Positions 18,495 to 27,891 of a stretch of DNA of 64,000 nt are shown here, one piece after another (within the stretch, counting starts at the first letter, position 1; every line of letters starts with the position of its first letter). The stretch spans positions 62,001-126,000 of the IMG/VR virus record IMGVR_UViG_3300044712_001937; one strand, written 5' to 3'. Made by a program: the position numbers and the translations under genes. The notes beneath the pieces are model-generated. The model searched no databases and was not told the DNA's origin. It was given only the letters and a program-made list of their open reading frames with translations. The stretch comes from a virus.

Positions 18495-20174
18495 TTATTT
18501 TTTACCTCTTGTTTCCACGTAATTGATAAGTTTTCTCATTTTATTAATATGAGCATCATTTGCGTAGGCTGTTTTTTCTACTACTTCATCAAGTTTTTGC
18601 TTTGAACTTGGTTGTATTGAGGTAGATACCTTTTTTTCAAAGCTTTCAGTTATAGTTTTTTTACCAACTTTCATTTCTGAAAGAATAGTTTTATATTTAT
18701 TCTGTGATTCAGTAATACTATTAACTTGTTTAAATTCGTTAATAATTTTTATTTTATCTTCTTGTGTTAATGCTAATTCTTCATTCACTAAAATATTATT
18801 TACATGAGCTAAATTAGTATTGAACACAGCCATTTCTTTTAATTGTGAACGATATTTCTCAAGAGCGTTTTTATAGCTTTCGATTAAAGTACTTGCAGAT
18901 TTTTTATATTTAATACTTTCATTTAATTTTTTAGTCAATTTCTTGTTTTCATCAATTAAACCTCCTAATTTTTTACTAACATTTTCATTTGTATTGTTTA
19001 CACTACCCAAACGTTTATGTCTACCTTGTGCAAAATCAGGAGCTGGTAAATGGTCACCTGCAACTTGTTTACTTGCACTATGAGCAATACCCATAGCTTC
19101 GTCAACAGGAGCATTTCCATCACCTAAAGTATTTGTAATATCTTCTTCTGTAATAGAAGTTTCATCGGTTACAGCAGGAGCAACTTGTTGTGATAATTGT
19201 TCTAATTCTTCGTCACTCATACCTTCTAAATTTGCAGTAATGCCTTGAATTAAAGCAGAACGGTCTATTTCAGCAATTTCTTCAGGTTCTTCTTGACTTT
19301 CTTCACCACCAAATTCACCAATAAGACCTTGTAATATTTCAACCATGTCTTTTAGTTTTTCAACAGTAGAATCTTCATTACCTTCTTCACCACCTTCAAT
19401 ATTTTCCATTCCTTCAATACCTTCATCATTATCTTCACCACCTTCACCATTTTCATTACCTTTCATACCTTCTTCACCACTTCCAGCATTGTCAAGTTCA
19501 CCACTTAAATTATCCATATTTGATATTTCATCATCAATTTCATCAATAGTGATAACTTCATCGCTGCCATCCATTTCATCTAAAGCTGTGTTAATTTCAT
19601 TCATGTCAAGACCTGTCATATCAAGTTCTTCACTAACATTAGTCATTGGTTTTCCTGAAGTTGGAGCTACAATTTTATTGTCAAATCTTTTTCCGTTATT
19701 ACTATCGGCACTATTACCAAAATTAGGAGTATCAGATTCTTTATCAGCTATAAAACTTTTTTCACGTTCTTCAAAAATTCCAGTATTTTTTGCTTTTTCA
19801 GTAAATGTGCTATCATCACGTGTATCTGTGATTTTAACATCTTCTGAAACTTTAGCAACATTCTTAGCACCTTTAGTAAAAGGTTCACCTTTGTTTACAA
19901 CCGAATTGGTTTCTTTAATTTGTTCTTTCATAACAGGTTCTTCATTATTTGTATTTGTATTATCTACTTCAGTAGATTCTTCGCTTTCGTCCAATTTTTT
20001 ATAGGACTCTTTTTTAGATTTATTTTTAGTAATTTCTTCTTTCAATAAATTATTAAACTTATCTGGAAATTCATCTACTAACTTTTTCTTTGCATTAGCT
20101 TCTGCTGTTTCCAAAATTGCGTTATAGTCGCTTAAAGCTTCTTTTATTATTGATGTTTTTTTATCGTCTTTCAT
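18495..20174 (-). CDS. Prohead scaffold/core protein, gp22-like
   Basis: 559 residues, very acidic, with a long low-complexity Glu/Asp/Gly/Asn section (residues about 200-290) and helical ends. It lies between the prohead protease and the major capsid gene, the place of gp22 in T4. The C-terminal part LAHVNNILVNEELALTQEDKIKIINEF is helical and conserved-looking. Several LxE/IxE sites agree with destruction by the protease during maturation. It is far longer than T4 gp22 (about 270 residues). Confidence 0.7.
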   Translation of the reverse strand: MKDDKKTSIIKEALSDYNAILETAEANAKKKLVDEFPDKFNNLLKEEITKNKSKKESYKKLDESEESTEVDNTNTNNEEPVMKEQIKETNSVVNKGEPFTKGAKNVAKVSEDVKITDTRDDSTFTEKAKNTGIFEEREKSFIADKESDTPNFGNSADSNNGKRFDNKIVAPTSGKPMTNVSEELDMTGLDMNEINTALDEMDGSDEVITIDEIDDEISNMDNLSGELDNAGSGEEGMKGNENGEGGEDNDEGIEGMENIEGGEEGNEDSTVEKLKDMVEILQGLIGEFGGEESQEEPEEIAEIDRSALIQGITANLEGMSDEELEQLSQQVAPAVTDETSITEEDITNTLGDGNAPVDEAMGIAHSASKQVAGDHLPAPDFAQGRHKRLGSVNNTNENVSKKLGGLIDENKKLTKKLNESIKYKKSASTLIESYKNALEKYRSQLKEMAVFNTNLAHVNNILVNEELALTQEDKIKIINEFKQVNSITESQNKYKTILSEMKVGKKTITESFEKKVSTSIQPSSKQKLDEVVEKTAYANDAHINKMRKLINYVETRGKK

Positions 20175-20208
20175 ATTATTAAATTATCAGTCAATACCAT
20201 AATTTTTA

Positions 20209-20217
20209 TATAAATAC
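20209..20217 (-). promoter_or_regulatory. Late-type promoter motif
   Basis: GTATTTATA on the minus strand 34 bases before the scaffold start. Confidence 0.6.
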
Positions 20218-20277
20218 ATTCTTTTTATGGAAAAGTATTATTTTTAATAATTTTCTTGTTTTTTTAAAAAAATTTGA

Positions 20278-20997
20278 TTATAACAAAAACTTGTCAATAG
20301 CTGTAATAATCTTATTTTCATCTTCTTTTAAATAAATTCCATTTTTATTTACATAATTTTCACCGAAACTATTATTAGTACCAGTTTGACTAATTGGAAA
20401 TAAAAATGCACCGGGTGTACTTGGTGTTGCAACTAAGTCAAAACCAATTAATTCGAAATCATTCTGTACTAAATTTTCACCATTAATTTCCTTTAATGTA
20501 CCGACACCACGGGAACTAATACCTAATTTTATTTTATTTTGTAGATATAAAACGATTTTATCACCTATAACTGAACAAACACCATATTTAATATATCCCG
20601 GACTTACAATTAATTTTAATTGTCCATATAACACATTTTCCTCATCTCCCTTACCCCACCACATTTTAGTAATTAAATGTGAAATGTTTTGTAAGGAAAT
20701 GATGCTTGAATCCGGATGGTCAGCTTCTGAAACTGCACTATTATTATCAACTAATTGTTGATACATTTGTGCTTGTGGTACTAATACGTCTTTAGGATAT
20801 ATCCTACCATTTTTATTTTTAACACCCCATTTTTGTAATACACAGTTAACTAATACTGGTTCATTTGGTTTTAATACAAATCCTTCAGTTATTATTGTAG
20901 GATTCAATTCAGAGCTTAAAAAACCTGCGTCATGCTCAATAAGAATCATTTTTTCGTTGAAACGATTTTCGCAATATGTGTTAATATATTTAATCAT
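20278..20997 (-). CDS. Prohead protease, gp21-like
   Basis: 239 residues. KNKNGRIYPKDVL, AVSEADHPDSSIISLQNISH (catalytic His), KLGISSRGVGTL (catalytic Ser) and NDFELIGFDLVATPSTPGAF are the hallmarks of the T4 gp21 serine protease family. It cuts scaffold, shell and internal proteins after (L/I)xE during head maturation. It lies directly upstream of the scaffold gene. Confidence 0.93.
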   Translation of the reverse strand: MIKYINTYCENRFNEKMILIEHDAGFLSSELNPTIITEGFVLKPNEPVLVNCVLQKWGVKNKNGRIYPKDVLVPQAQMYQQLVDNNSAVSEADHPDSSIISLQNISHLITKMWWGKGDEENVLYGQLKLIVSPGYIKYGVCSVIGDKIVLYLQNKIKLGISSRGVGTLKEINGENLVQNDFELIGFDLVATPSTPGAFLFPISQTGTNNSFGENYVNKNGIYLKEDENKIITAIDKFLL

Positions 20998-21011
20998 TTT
21001 TATTATTCAAT

Positions 21012-21689
21012 TTATTCCGCATATTTCCAAATATATCCACCTGCGGTTTTTTTTCTTCCGTTACAAACATCTGAAATTGTGCAACGATTTATTTTTAATT
21101 CTTTAGATGCTGTTATTACTCCTAACCATATTTTAATTTTGTTATAATTTAAATCAAATTGTATAATAGTTTTATATTTTTTTGATGATTCAGGTCTTAA
21201 CTTACCATACATAGGATTATTTTCACCAGTTCGATGAATTGATAAACTTTTTCTACCTTCTTCACTAATTTTTCTATTTTTAGCACCAATTCTCATTCTT
21301 TCAATAGTTTCACTACTGTAAATTCTATTTTTTAATGCATTAGAAATTTTTTTATTTACAATAAATCCTTGATTACCGCCACGACCACCACTTGCAATAT
21401 TGGTTAAATTAAATCCCCATGATTTAATTAAATCAATCCAATATATTTCCCAAAATCCCCAATTATCTATTGGAACAGAATCGAGAATATTAAGAATAGG
21501 TTTTAAATTTTTATTTAGTAGCGATAATATCCAATTATTTTTATGAGTATTGCTATATTTACATTTTCTCACATGTTCAATTAATCTAAATTTTGGATTA
21601 TCTGACTTACCCAAATACCTAATTTCATCGGTATTTGGGTAAGTTAATGAATATATGTAAGTTTGCCCTGCTTTTAATATTTCACTCAT
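21012..21689 (-). CDS. GIY-YIG homing endonuclease
   Basis: 225 residues. N-terminal GIY-YIG domain YIYSLTYPNTDEIRYLGKSDNPKFRLIEH; central NUMOD3 DNA-binding repeat GENNPMYGK; C-terminal NUMOD1-like helix-turn-helix ITASKELKINRCTISDVCNGRKKTAGGYIWKY. A free-standing element inserted just upstream of the prohead protease gene, with its own late-type motif. Confidence 0.88.
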   Translation of the reverse strand: MSEILKAGQTYIYSLTYPNTDEIRYLGKSDNPKFRLIEHVRKCKYSNTHKNNWILSLLNKNLKPILNILDSVPIDNWGFWEIYWIDLIKSWGFNLTNIASGGRGGNQGFIVNKKISNALKNRIYSSETIERMRIGAKNRKISEEGRKSLSIHRTGENNPMYGKLRPESSKKYKTIIQFDLNYNKIKIWLGVITASKELKINRCTISDVCNGRKKTAGGYIWKYAE

Positions 21690-21704
21690 ATTAAATATCT
21701 TTTA

Positions 21705-21713
21705 TATAAATAG
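21705..21713 (-). promoter_or_regulatory. Late-type promoter motif
   Basis: CTATTTATA on the minus strand, 15 bases before the GIY-YIG start. Confidence 0.5.
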
Positions 21714-21790
21714 TTTAATTATCAATTTTCTTTTTATAAATAGTTTAAAGAATTCAATAAGAAGTAAATATTTAAGAAATATTATCGTAT

Positions 21791-21799
21791 GTATTTATA
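21791..21799 (+). promoter_or_regulatory. Late-type promoter motif
   Basis: GTATTTATA, 16 bases before the large baseplate gene. Confidence 0.6.
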
Positions 21800-21815
21800 G
21801 AAAATTAATTAGTAT

Positions 21816-24800
21816 ATGAGTAATAAAGTTGATTTAATTGACCCTAATGGAATTAACACAATTTCTGAATTTGGCGATAAGGGAATTCCACAATACCAAG
21901 ATATGTATATTTTTGTTGAATTAGCTGCTATTAGTAGAGGTAGAACTGTATTAACAACATCAGGTGGTTTTAATGACCCTTCAGTTATAGTTAATTTAAT
22001 TGGAGTTAATCAAATAGATGCTGAAAATAATTCTAATAATGGAAATTTTACAACAAATTATTATGATGGAAGTACTGGAGAATATATAAATTATGAAAGT
22101 TTTGGTATTGAAAGTATTAAAATTAAAATTGATTCATCATATGTACCACAAATAAATATTAGATTCGTTGATATTAGAGGTGTATCATTTTTTAATCAAA
22201 ATAATTCTCCATATAGAATTATGTTTGATTTTCCACCACCTATTTTTCAATTAAAAGTAAAAGGTTATTATGGGCATCCATTGAAATATCAAATGCATAT
22301 GGTTAAATATAACACAGATTTTCAAGCAAATACTGGTAATTTTTATATTGATGCTCAATTTATTGCATTAACATATGCGCCATTAACCGATGTATTATTT
22401 AGATATATAGTTAATTTTCCATTAATGGATGAAATTCCAACAAACTCAGATACTACACTTCCACCTAATAATACTTATGAGTTGTATCAAAAAGTAAAGA
22501 ATTTATATAGTGTTGGTGCTGATAAAATAAAAGCTGATGTTAATAATAAAAAAATTGAAGAAATTACGACAACTATAAATGCTAAAATCGCAGCCATTAA
22601 TTATATTAATGATATTAAAAATAATTCTTATTTAACTGATGAAACTGTTTCAGCAGTCAGTCCACCTAATTTAGTTGTTTATGAAAATCCGGGAGATGGT
22701 AGTTTTTATAATTATACTATTGTTAATAACACATCTCAATATGATGAAATGCTTAAAGCAGCTAAAGATGGTAAGAAAAATAGCACATTTGGTTTATATT
22801 TAAATATGTATACTACTAATACAAGCCAAACAAGTATAGCATATGAAGCCATGAAAAAATGGAGTATTGGTCTTGCAATTGCAGGTACTGATATTTCAGG
22901 TTCTGAAGCTTTTTTTGATAATTTTGATACAACTTGGAACATTAAAACAGGAAAAAGAGATGATATTAAACATCATTACGTTAATATTGATTTAACTAAA
23001 TATTATAAATTAGTTACAGAATCAATTGAAAATGATAAATTAAATAAAAAAAATTCTTTAAATGAATTAGATGTTAAAATTAATGAAACTGTTATAGGTA
23101 CACTTGGAATGATGCCTACTGTTTATAATGTATTTAAAATTATTTTAGATGATGTTGATAAATTTTTTAGTAAATTAGCATATACATCTCGTGAATCGCA
23201 AAATCATCATTCTGATAGTGCAAATAGAGCATTAATAACTGACCCTAATTTATTTAGAGATAATAGTAGAGATAAAGAATTATATGCATTTCCATTATGT
23301 GTTAAGGAAAAAGTACTTAATTGTGTAAAAACCGAAAGTAGAGTAGCACCTATTGAACTTAGCCAAAAATGTTCAACTAAATTTCCAGAATTAAAATTAA
23401 TAGATGAATTCATTAAAACATTTCAAAAACAAAAGAAAATTAATGAATTTACAAATAAGAAAAATGAAACTACTGATGATGGTAATAGTGTGTGGATACC
23501 AGTATCACCATATGATGCAAGTTTAGGTACTATATATAATGATGCTAATGATGCATCTACGCCATATTTAAACGTACATAATATTGAAGAATTATATGAA
23601 ATATTATTACAAAGATTTTACATATTATCTCAATCTGCATTAAGTAAAACGTTTTATGATGAATCAAGTTCATCTATACGAGATTTTTATGCTAAAGCAG
23701 AAGCTCGTAATTTAATTACTTCATTAGACCAAAATTTAATCCAATCATTACAAACTAATGTAGAAAATGTTATTAAGAAAAATGCAAGTAATTTTTACAA
23801 CTTTATTGAAAAATCTACCAATGTTAATTTAAAAAACACATATATTAGTAATGATAATGAAACAATTCCTTTAGCTAAATCAACAAATTCAGCTCAAATT
23901 TACAAAAGAGCTAATAGTAATTATAGTGGAGTTTTTATATCTGCTGAAGATAAAATTGATGAATTAACACCAGATAAAGATTCAACTAATTTAGTTGTAA
24001 AAAAACTTGCTGAATTAGTTGAACAACCATCATGGCTTTCAAGTTGGTTTGGAGCTAAGAACGAATTTGCAGATATGTTTGGAATTACAACTAAAAATTT
24101 ATTTTCAGTAAATGATATTATTGATTCAGGAAGTGATAATGCTAAAGCAACCGCACGTGATGATAGATATAATGCAGGTGTTGCTGGAAAATTTAGTGTT
24201 CTTGATGTTGAATATTGGAATTGTACAAGATATATTATTGCTACAACAAGAGTAACTGAAGATGACATTGATGAAACATATTATATTGACTATGCAAAAA
24301 CTAATGGAAATTTCAGTTTACTTAATAAAACTCCTTCAGACCCTGAAGTTAATAATGTATTTGAATCATTATGTTTTGTTTTTGAAGAATATGGATGGGA
24401 TATTCATAGAATTTTAAATTCAAGTAATGTGAGTTATGAATTAAAAAAATTATTAATTCTATCTAATTTTGGAAATACTTTATCTTTTTTCGCTAAATAT
24501 CCAAAAGATTTGAATTTTATGCTCACACTTCCTGCAATATTACAAATACCAGCATTTTTAATTGGGTATTATGCAATGTTGCTTGAAGATAATATGAAAC
24601 CGGGTGAAAAATTATATATTGAATTCGATAATTTAATAAATAATAAAGCTTTAGATAGTAATGGAAATAATATAGTATTATCCGATAAATTTTGCCATTA
24701 CGGTATACATATATTTGCAGATATACATGATATTTTAAAATTATCTGAAAACGATAAATCATATATTAAAGAGTTCGCTAACAGTCTTGATTATTTTAAT

Positions 24801-27017
24801 TCTACTGAAATAAATAAATATATCAAAGGTTTTATAGATTTAATTAATGATTGTCTTAAAGATGGTAAAACATTAGTTTCATCTAATAAAGATATTGATA
24901 ATGATAAACTTAAAGTTGCTTTTGGTATGCAAACATTAGAAGGTGAAGGTCAATCACCTAAAGTTACTTGGAATCCAGCACCCAGATTTGCACAAGTTCA
25001 AGATTTTTATTATAAAATTCTCACTAAATTTAATTTTGTCAACTATAATAATAGTTTAGATATTAATGATACTATAGATACTAAATATATATCATTAAAA
25101 ACTACAAATTTAGATTCTACTCTGAAAAAACCGATAAACGATACATTTTTCACTGCATTTTTTAATGAACTAACACCTAACATTCCAAAAAAAGCTGATG
25201 AATTAAAAAAAGAAAATAAAGATATTGAAAAAATGTCTGTCGATGAAGATATTATAACTCAAACATATTATTCGTTTAAAAATATTAATGACAAATGGCT
25301 CACAAATCTTCCTAAAGATGATGAAGATTGTAAATTTGATGACCCAAAAAATTCATTATGTAAAGGTTATCCATTTAATGAACCGGGTAAAGCATTGATA
25401 GATTCATTTGTATTTGTTGATAGAGCTATGAACCCTATTGGCGATACTATGCTTAACACACAAATTCTTTTAGATATATATGAAGACCCTAATATAAGCG
25501 TTTATTCTGTATTATCACAATTATTATCATTAAATGGATTCGAATTTTTTCCGTTACAAAATTTCATGAATTTTTCGACAGAAAAATGGAAAGAATCTTT
25601 TTTAATTAATACTGGTGAACCTGTAAAAACAAATCCAACTTTTGTATGTATGTATATTGGAGGTACTTCAAGTTATCCAACAAGAGGTCTTAATTTAACA
25701 AATAATGGGTTTGAAGATGATTGTATCGTAGATTTAAAAAATGCTACAGCTACTGATTTTGCATATGATGAAAAATGTATAGAAGATAATGGTGCAACAA
25801 ATGATGATACCGATAAACAAGAAACTGATGAAAGAAACAAAACAGTTAAGGCGTTTAAAGTTAGATTTGGTGAACAAAACCAATCAATGTTTACAGATAT
25901 TAAAATTGATAGTAAAGATTATCCTGAAACAAACGAATCAATTCAAATTTTGTCACAATTAGCTGGAGATAATAAACCTGCTGCACCTACACCTAAAGGT
26001 CAAAATTTATTTAGTTTATATGAAAATAGGTCATATAAAGCAACTATTACTGGTTTAGGCAATGTTATGATTCAACCAACACAATATTTTCAATTAGAAA
26101 ATATACCGATGTATAATGGAGCGTATATTATTCTTAGTGTTGAGCATAATATTAGTGCAAATAAAATGATGACATCATTTTCAGGAATGAAGATATTAAA
26201 ATATCCAATTCCAAGAGTAACTGATGCTTCTGCATTATTTGGTGTTGATGGTGGCGATTCTGATGAAACTGGTAATTATAGTGCAAGCAATATATATGCT
26301 GGTACTCAAGCTGAAACTATATCTCAAGCAAAATTAGATAAATTAAATTCTGTATTTGGTATTGATGTATCGTATGCTCAAGGAAATATTAATTGGAATA
26401 AAATAACAATTCCTAAAGGTGATGGATATCATAAACCTGATTGGGTTATAATAAAAACAACTCAAGGTACTACCATAATAGATAAAAAAGCTGTTAGAAA
26501 TGCTACAGGTGTAAAAAATGCAGGAATTAAAGCAACATATTATCATTTTGCACAACCATATACTGGCAATAACATTATAGATAATGCGAAAGAACAGGCA
26601 AAATATTTTTTAACTCAAGTTAAAGCTCTTAGTGGTATAAAAAAACCTGATTTCCCTCTTGTTGTTGATTTTGAACATATTGATTCAAAAGGAATTTTTT
26701 GGAGTAATAACAAAACTAATAATGATTTATGGTTAAAAACATTTATAGCAGAATTAAAAACTGCTGGTTATGATACTATTATTTATGGCGGTGGCGGTGC
26801 ATTAAAAGATTGTACGAGTGCAAATTTCAGTCCAACGCCATTATGGTTATCACAATATATTGAACCTGAATTAAATAATCCAAATCCTCCAAAGGGTTGG
26901 GATTGGACTATTTGGCAATTTAGTAGTATGGGTAAAGTAAATGGAATTACTGAAAATACTGTAGATATAAATGCTATGAAAAAAACTTATTTTGATAAAT
27001 ATCCATTAATATCATAA
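21816..27017 (+). CDS. Giant baseplate hub/tail lysin with C-terminal GH25 muramidase
   Basis: 1733 residues. Residues ~1-1500 are a long structural part, starting MSNKVDLIDPNGINTISEFG; the segment SLYENRSYKATITGLGNVMIQPTQYFQLENIPMYNGAYIILSVEH is like hub proteins of the gpD/gp27 type. From about residue 1520 a GH25 lysozyme follows: VFGIDVSYAQGNINW, WVIIKTTQGT, ATYYHFAQPY, PLVVDFEHID and WTIWQFSSMGKVNGI, with the catalytic Asp and Glu in place. It would sit at the tail tip and cut peptidoglycan during entry. It is transcribed opposite to the head genes around it. Confidence 0.85.
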   Translation: MSNKVDLIDPNGINTISEFGDKGIPQYQDMYIFVELAAISRGRTVLTTSGGFNDPSVIVNLIGVNQIDAENNSNNGNFTTNYYDGSTGEYINYESFGIESIKIKIDSSYVPQINIRFVDIRGVSFFNQNNSPYRIMFDFPPPIFQLKVKGYYGHPLKYQMHMVKYNTDFQANTGNFYIDAQFIALTYAPLTDVLFRYIVNFPLMDEIPTNSDTTLPPNNTYELYQKVKNLYSVGADKIKADVNNKKIEEITTTINAKIAAINYINDIKNNSYLTDETVSAVSPPNLVVYENPGDGSFYNYTIVNNTSQYDEMLKAAKDGKKNSTFGLYLNMYTTNTSQTSIAYEAMKKWSIGLAIAGTDISGSEAFFDNFDTTWNIKTGKRDDIKHHYVNIDLTKYYKLVTESIENDKLNKKNSLNELDVKINETVIGTLGMMPTVYNVFKIILDDVDKFFSKLAYTSRESQNHHSDSANRALITDPNLFRDNSRDKELYAFPLCVKEKVLNCVKTESRVAPIELSQKCSTKFPELKLIDEFIKTFQKQKKINEFTNKKNETTDDGNSVWIPVSPYDASLGTIYNDANDASTPYLNVHNIEELYEILLQRFYILSQSALSKTFYDESSSSIRDFYAKAEARNLITSLDQNLIQSLQTNVENVIKKNASNFYNFIEKSTNVNLKNTYISNDNETIPLAKSTNSAQIYKRANSNYSGVFISAEDKIDELTPDKDSTNLVVKKLAELVEQPSWLSSWFGAKNEFADMFGITTKNLFSVNDIIDSGSDNAKATARDDRYNAGVAGKFSVLDVEYWNCTRYIIATTRVTEDDIDETYYIDYAKTNGNFSLLNKTPSDPEVNNVFESLCFVFEEYGWDIHRILNSSNVSYELKKLLILSNFGNTLSFFAKYPKDLNFMLTLPAILQIPAFLIGYYAMLLEDNMKPGEKLYIEFDNLINNKALDSNGNNIVLSDKFCHYGIHIFADIHDILKLSENDKSYIKEFANSLDYFNSTEINKYIKGFIDLINDCLKDGKTLVSSNKDIDNDKLKVAFGMQTLEGEGQSPKVTWNPAPRFAQVQDFYYKILTKFNFVNYNNSLDINDTIDTKYISLKTTNLDSTLKKPINDTFFTAFFNELTPNIPKKADELKKENKDIEKMSVDEDIITQTYYSFKNINDKWLTNLPKDDEDCKFDDPKNSLCKGYPFNEPGKALIDSFVFVDRAMNPIGDTMLNTQILLDIYEDPNISVYSVLSQLLSLNGFEFFPLQNFMNFSTEKWKESFLINTGEPVKTNPTFVCMYIGGTSSYPTRGLNLTNNGFEDDCIVDLKNATATDFAYDEKCIEDNGATNDDTDKQETDERNKTVKAFKVRFGEQNQSMFTDIKIDSKDYPETNESIQILSQLAGDNKPAAPTPKGQNLFSLYENRSYKATITGLGNVMIQPTQYFQLENIPMYNGAYIILSVEHNISANKMMTSFSGMKILKYPIPRVTDASALFGVDGGDSDETGNYSASNIYAGTQAETISQAKLDKLNSVFGIDVSYAQGNINWNKITIPKGDGYHKPDWVIIKTTQGTTIIDKKAVRNATGVKNAGIKATYYHFAQPYTGNNIIDNAKEQAKYFLTQVKALSGIKKPDFPLVVDFEHIDSKGIFWSNNKTNNDLWLKTFIAELKTAGYDTIIYGGGGALKDCTSANFSPTPLWLSQYIEPELNNPNPPKGWDWTIWQFSSMGKVNGITENTVDINAMKKTYFDKYPLIS

Positions 27018-27046
27018 AAAAAGGGACTTAAATAAGTCCCTTTTTT
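27015..27046. terminator. Bidirectional terminator
   Basis: AAAAAAGGGACTTA and TAAGTCCCTTTTTT form a near-perfect stem between two convergent genes. Confidence 0.9.
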
Positions 27047-27810
27047 AATTCGTGTAAACTAATTATATCATCATCCACAGTTTCGGGATTATATTTCATT
27101 TCATTAATTTTATTTATTGCTTTATTAATACTTTCAATATTTGCATTAGCTTTAGCATTTTCTAATAACATAATATTATTAGTTTTATAATCTTTTAACA
27201 TTGATTCTTTTTGTTTTTTCGTTGATTTTATCAATTGCAATAATAATGTTTTATCGTCTTCATTTAATCCTTCATATTTTTCATTAAATTTATCAATAGC
27301 AATTTCAATTACAGCTTCATCCACGTGCTCAACAGTTTCTACCAATTCAACTAAATTCTTTTTGGGCGATTTTATATGATTTAAAACTACAGTAAATGAT
27401 TCATGAATTTTATCAACATCAACTTTATCGTAATCATTTAATGATTCTCTAATTAAACAATTAATAGCATTATATAATTCAACTTTTTCTTCATCAATAG
27501 ATGTTGTGTTTTCATTAATAAATGAATTTAATTTAGCATGTTCATTATCAATTTCATCAATAGTGTAAATTTCAAATTGTTTTATATTATTATCAATATA
27601 ACGAGTTGCCATCATATCGTTATCAATATGTTTATTTTCGATGTTGTTATAAATTTTAAACTCCAATTGTAATATTGGTGAATTTTTCACAACATCAAAA
27701 AATTTTGAAGTAAGTTTCTTTGATTCTTCATTTAAAGTTTTACTGAAATAAGAATCCTTTAATTTATTTGAAATTAATAGATTAACAACACCTATGTTAA
27801 TATTTTTCAT
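27028..27810 (-). CDS. Head-module protein, unknown
   Basis: 260 residues, helical and charged, no known motif. Starts MKNINIGVVNLLISNKLKDSYFSKTLNEESKK, containing SKTLNE, an (L/I)xE site at residue 28. It lies between portal and prohead protease, where T4 keeps the core genes 67 and 68. Its own late-type motif lies upstream. A prohead core component is plausible, not proven. Confidence 0.5.
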   Translation of the reverse strand: MKNINIGVVNLLISNKLKDSYFSKTLNEESKKLTSKFFDVVKNSPILQLEFKIYNNIENKHIDNDMMATRYIDNNIKQFEIYTIDEIDNEHAKLNSFINENTTSIDEEKVELYNAINCLIRESLNDYDKVDVDKIHESFTVVLNHIKSPKKNLVELVETVEHVDEAVIEIAIDKFNEKYEGLNEDDKTLLLQLIKSTKKQKESMLKDYKTNNIMLLENAKANANIESINKAINKINEMKYNPETVDDDIISLHELKKGLI

Positions 27811-27829
27811 ATAGTTAAATTAGATTTTC

Positions 27830-27838
27830 TATAAATAC
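27830..27838 (-). promoter_or_regulatory. Late-type promoter motif
   Basis: GTATTTATA on the minus strand, 19 bases before the start at 27810. Confidence 0.6.
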
Positions 27839-27891
27839 TGTAATTATTTAATAATGTTAGCATAATACTATTAATAAATTTTAATATTAAA

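Noticed and set aside
19345-20004. Long open frame antisense to the scaffold gene
   Set aside because: Ser/Pro/Leu-rich shadow of an acidic low-complexity coding region; no start context and the sense gene is well supported.
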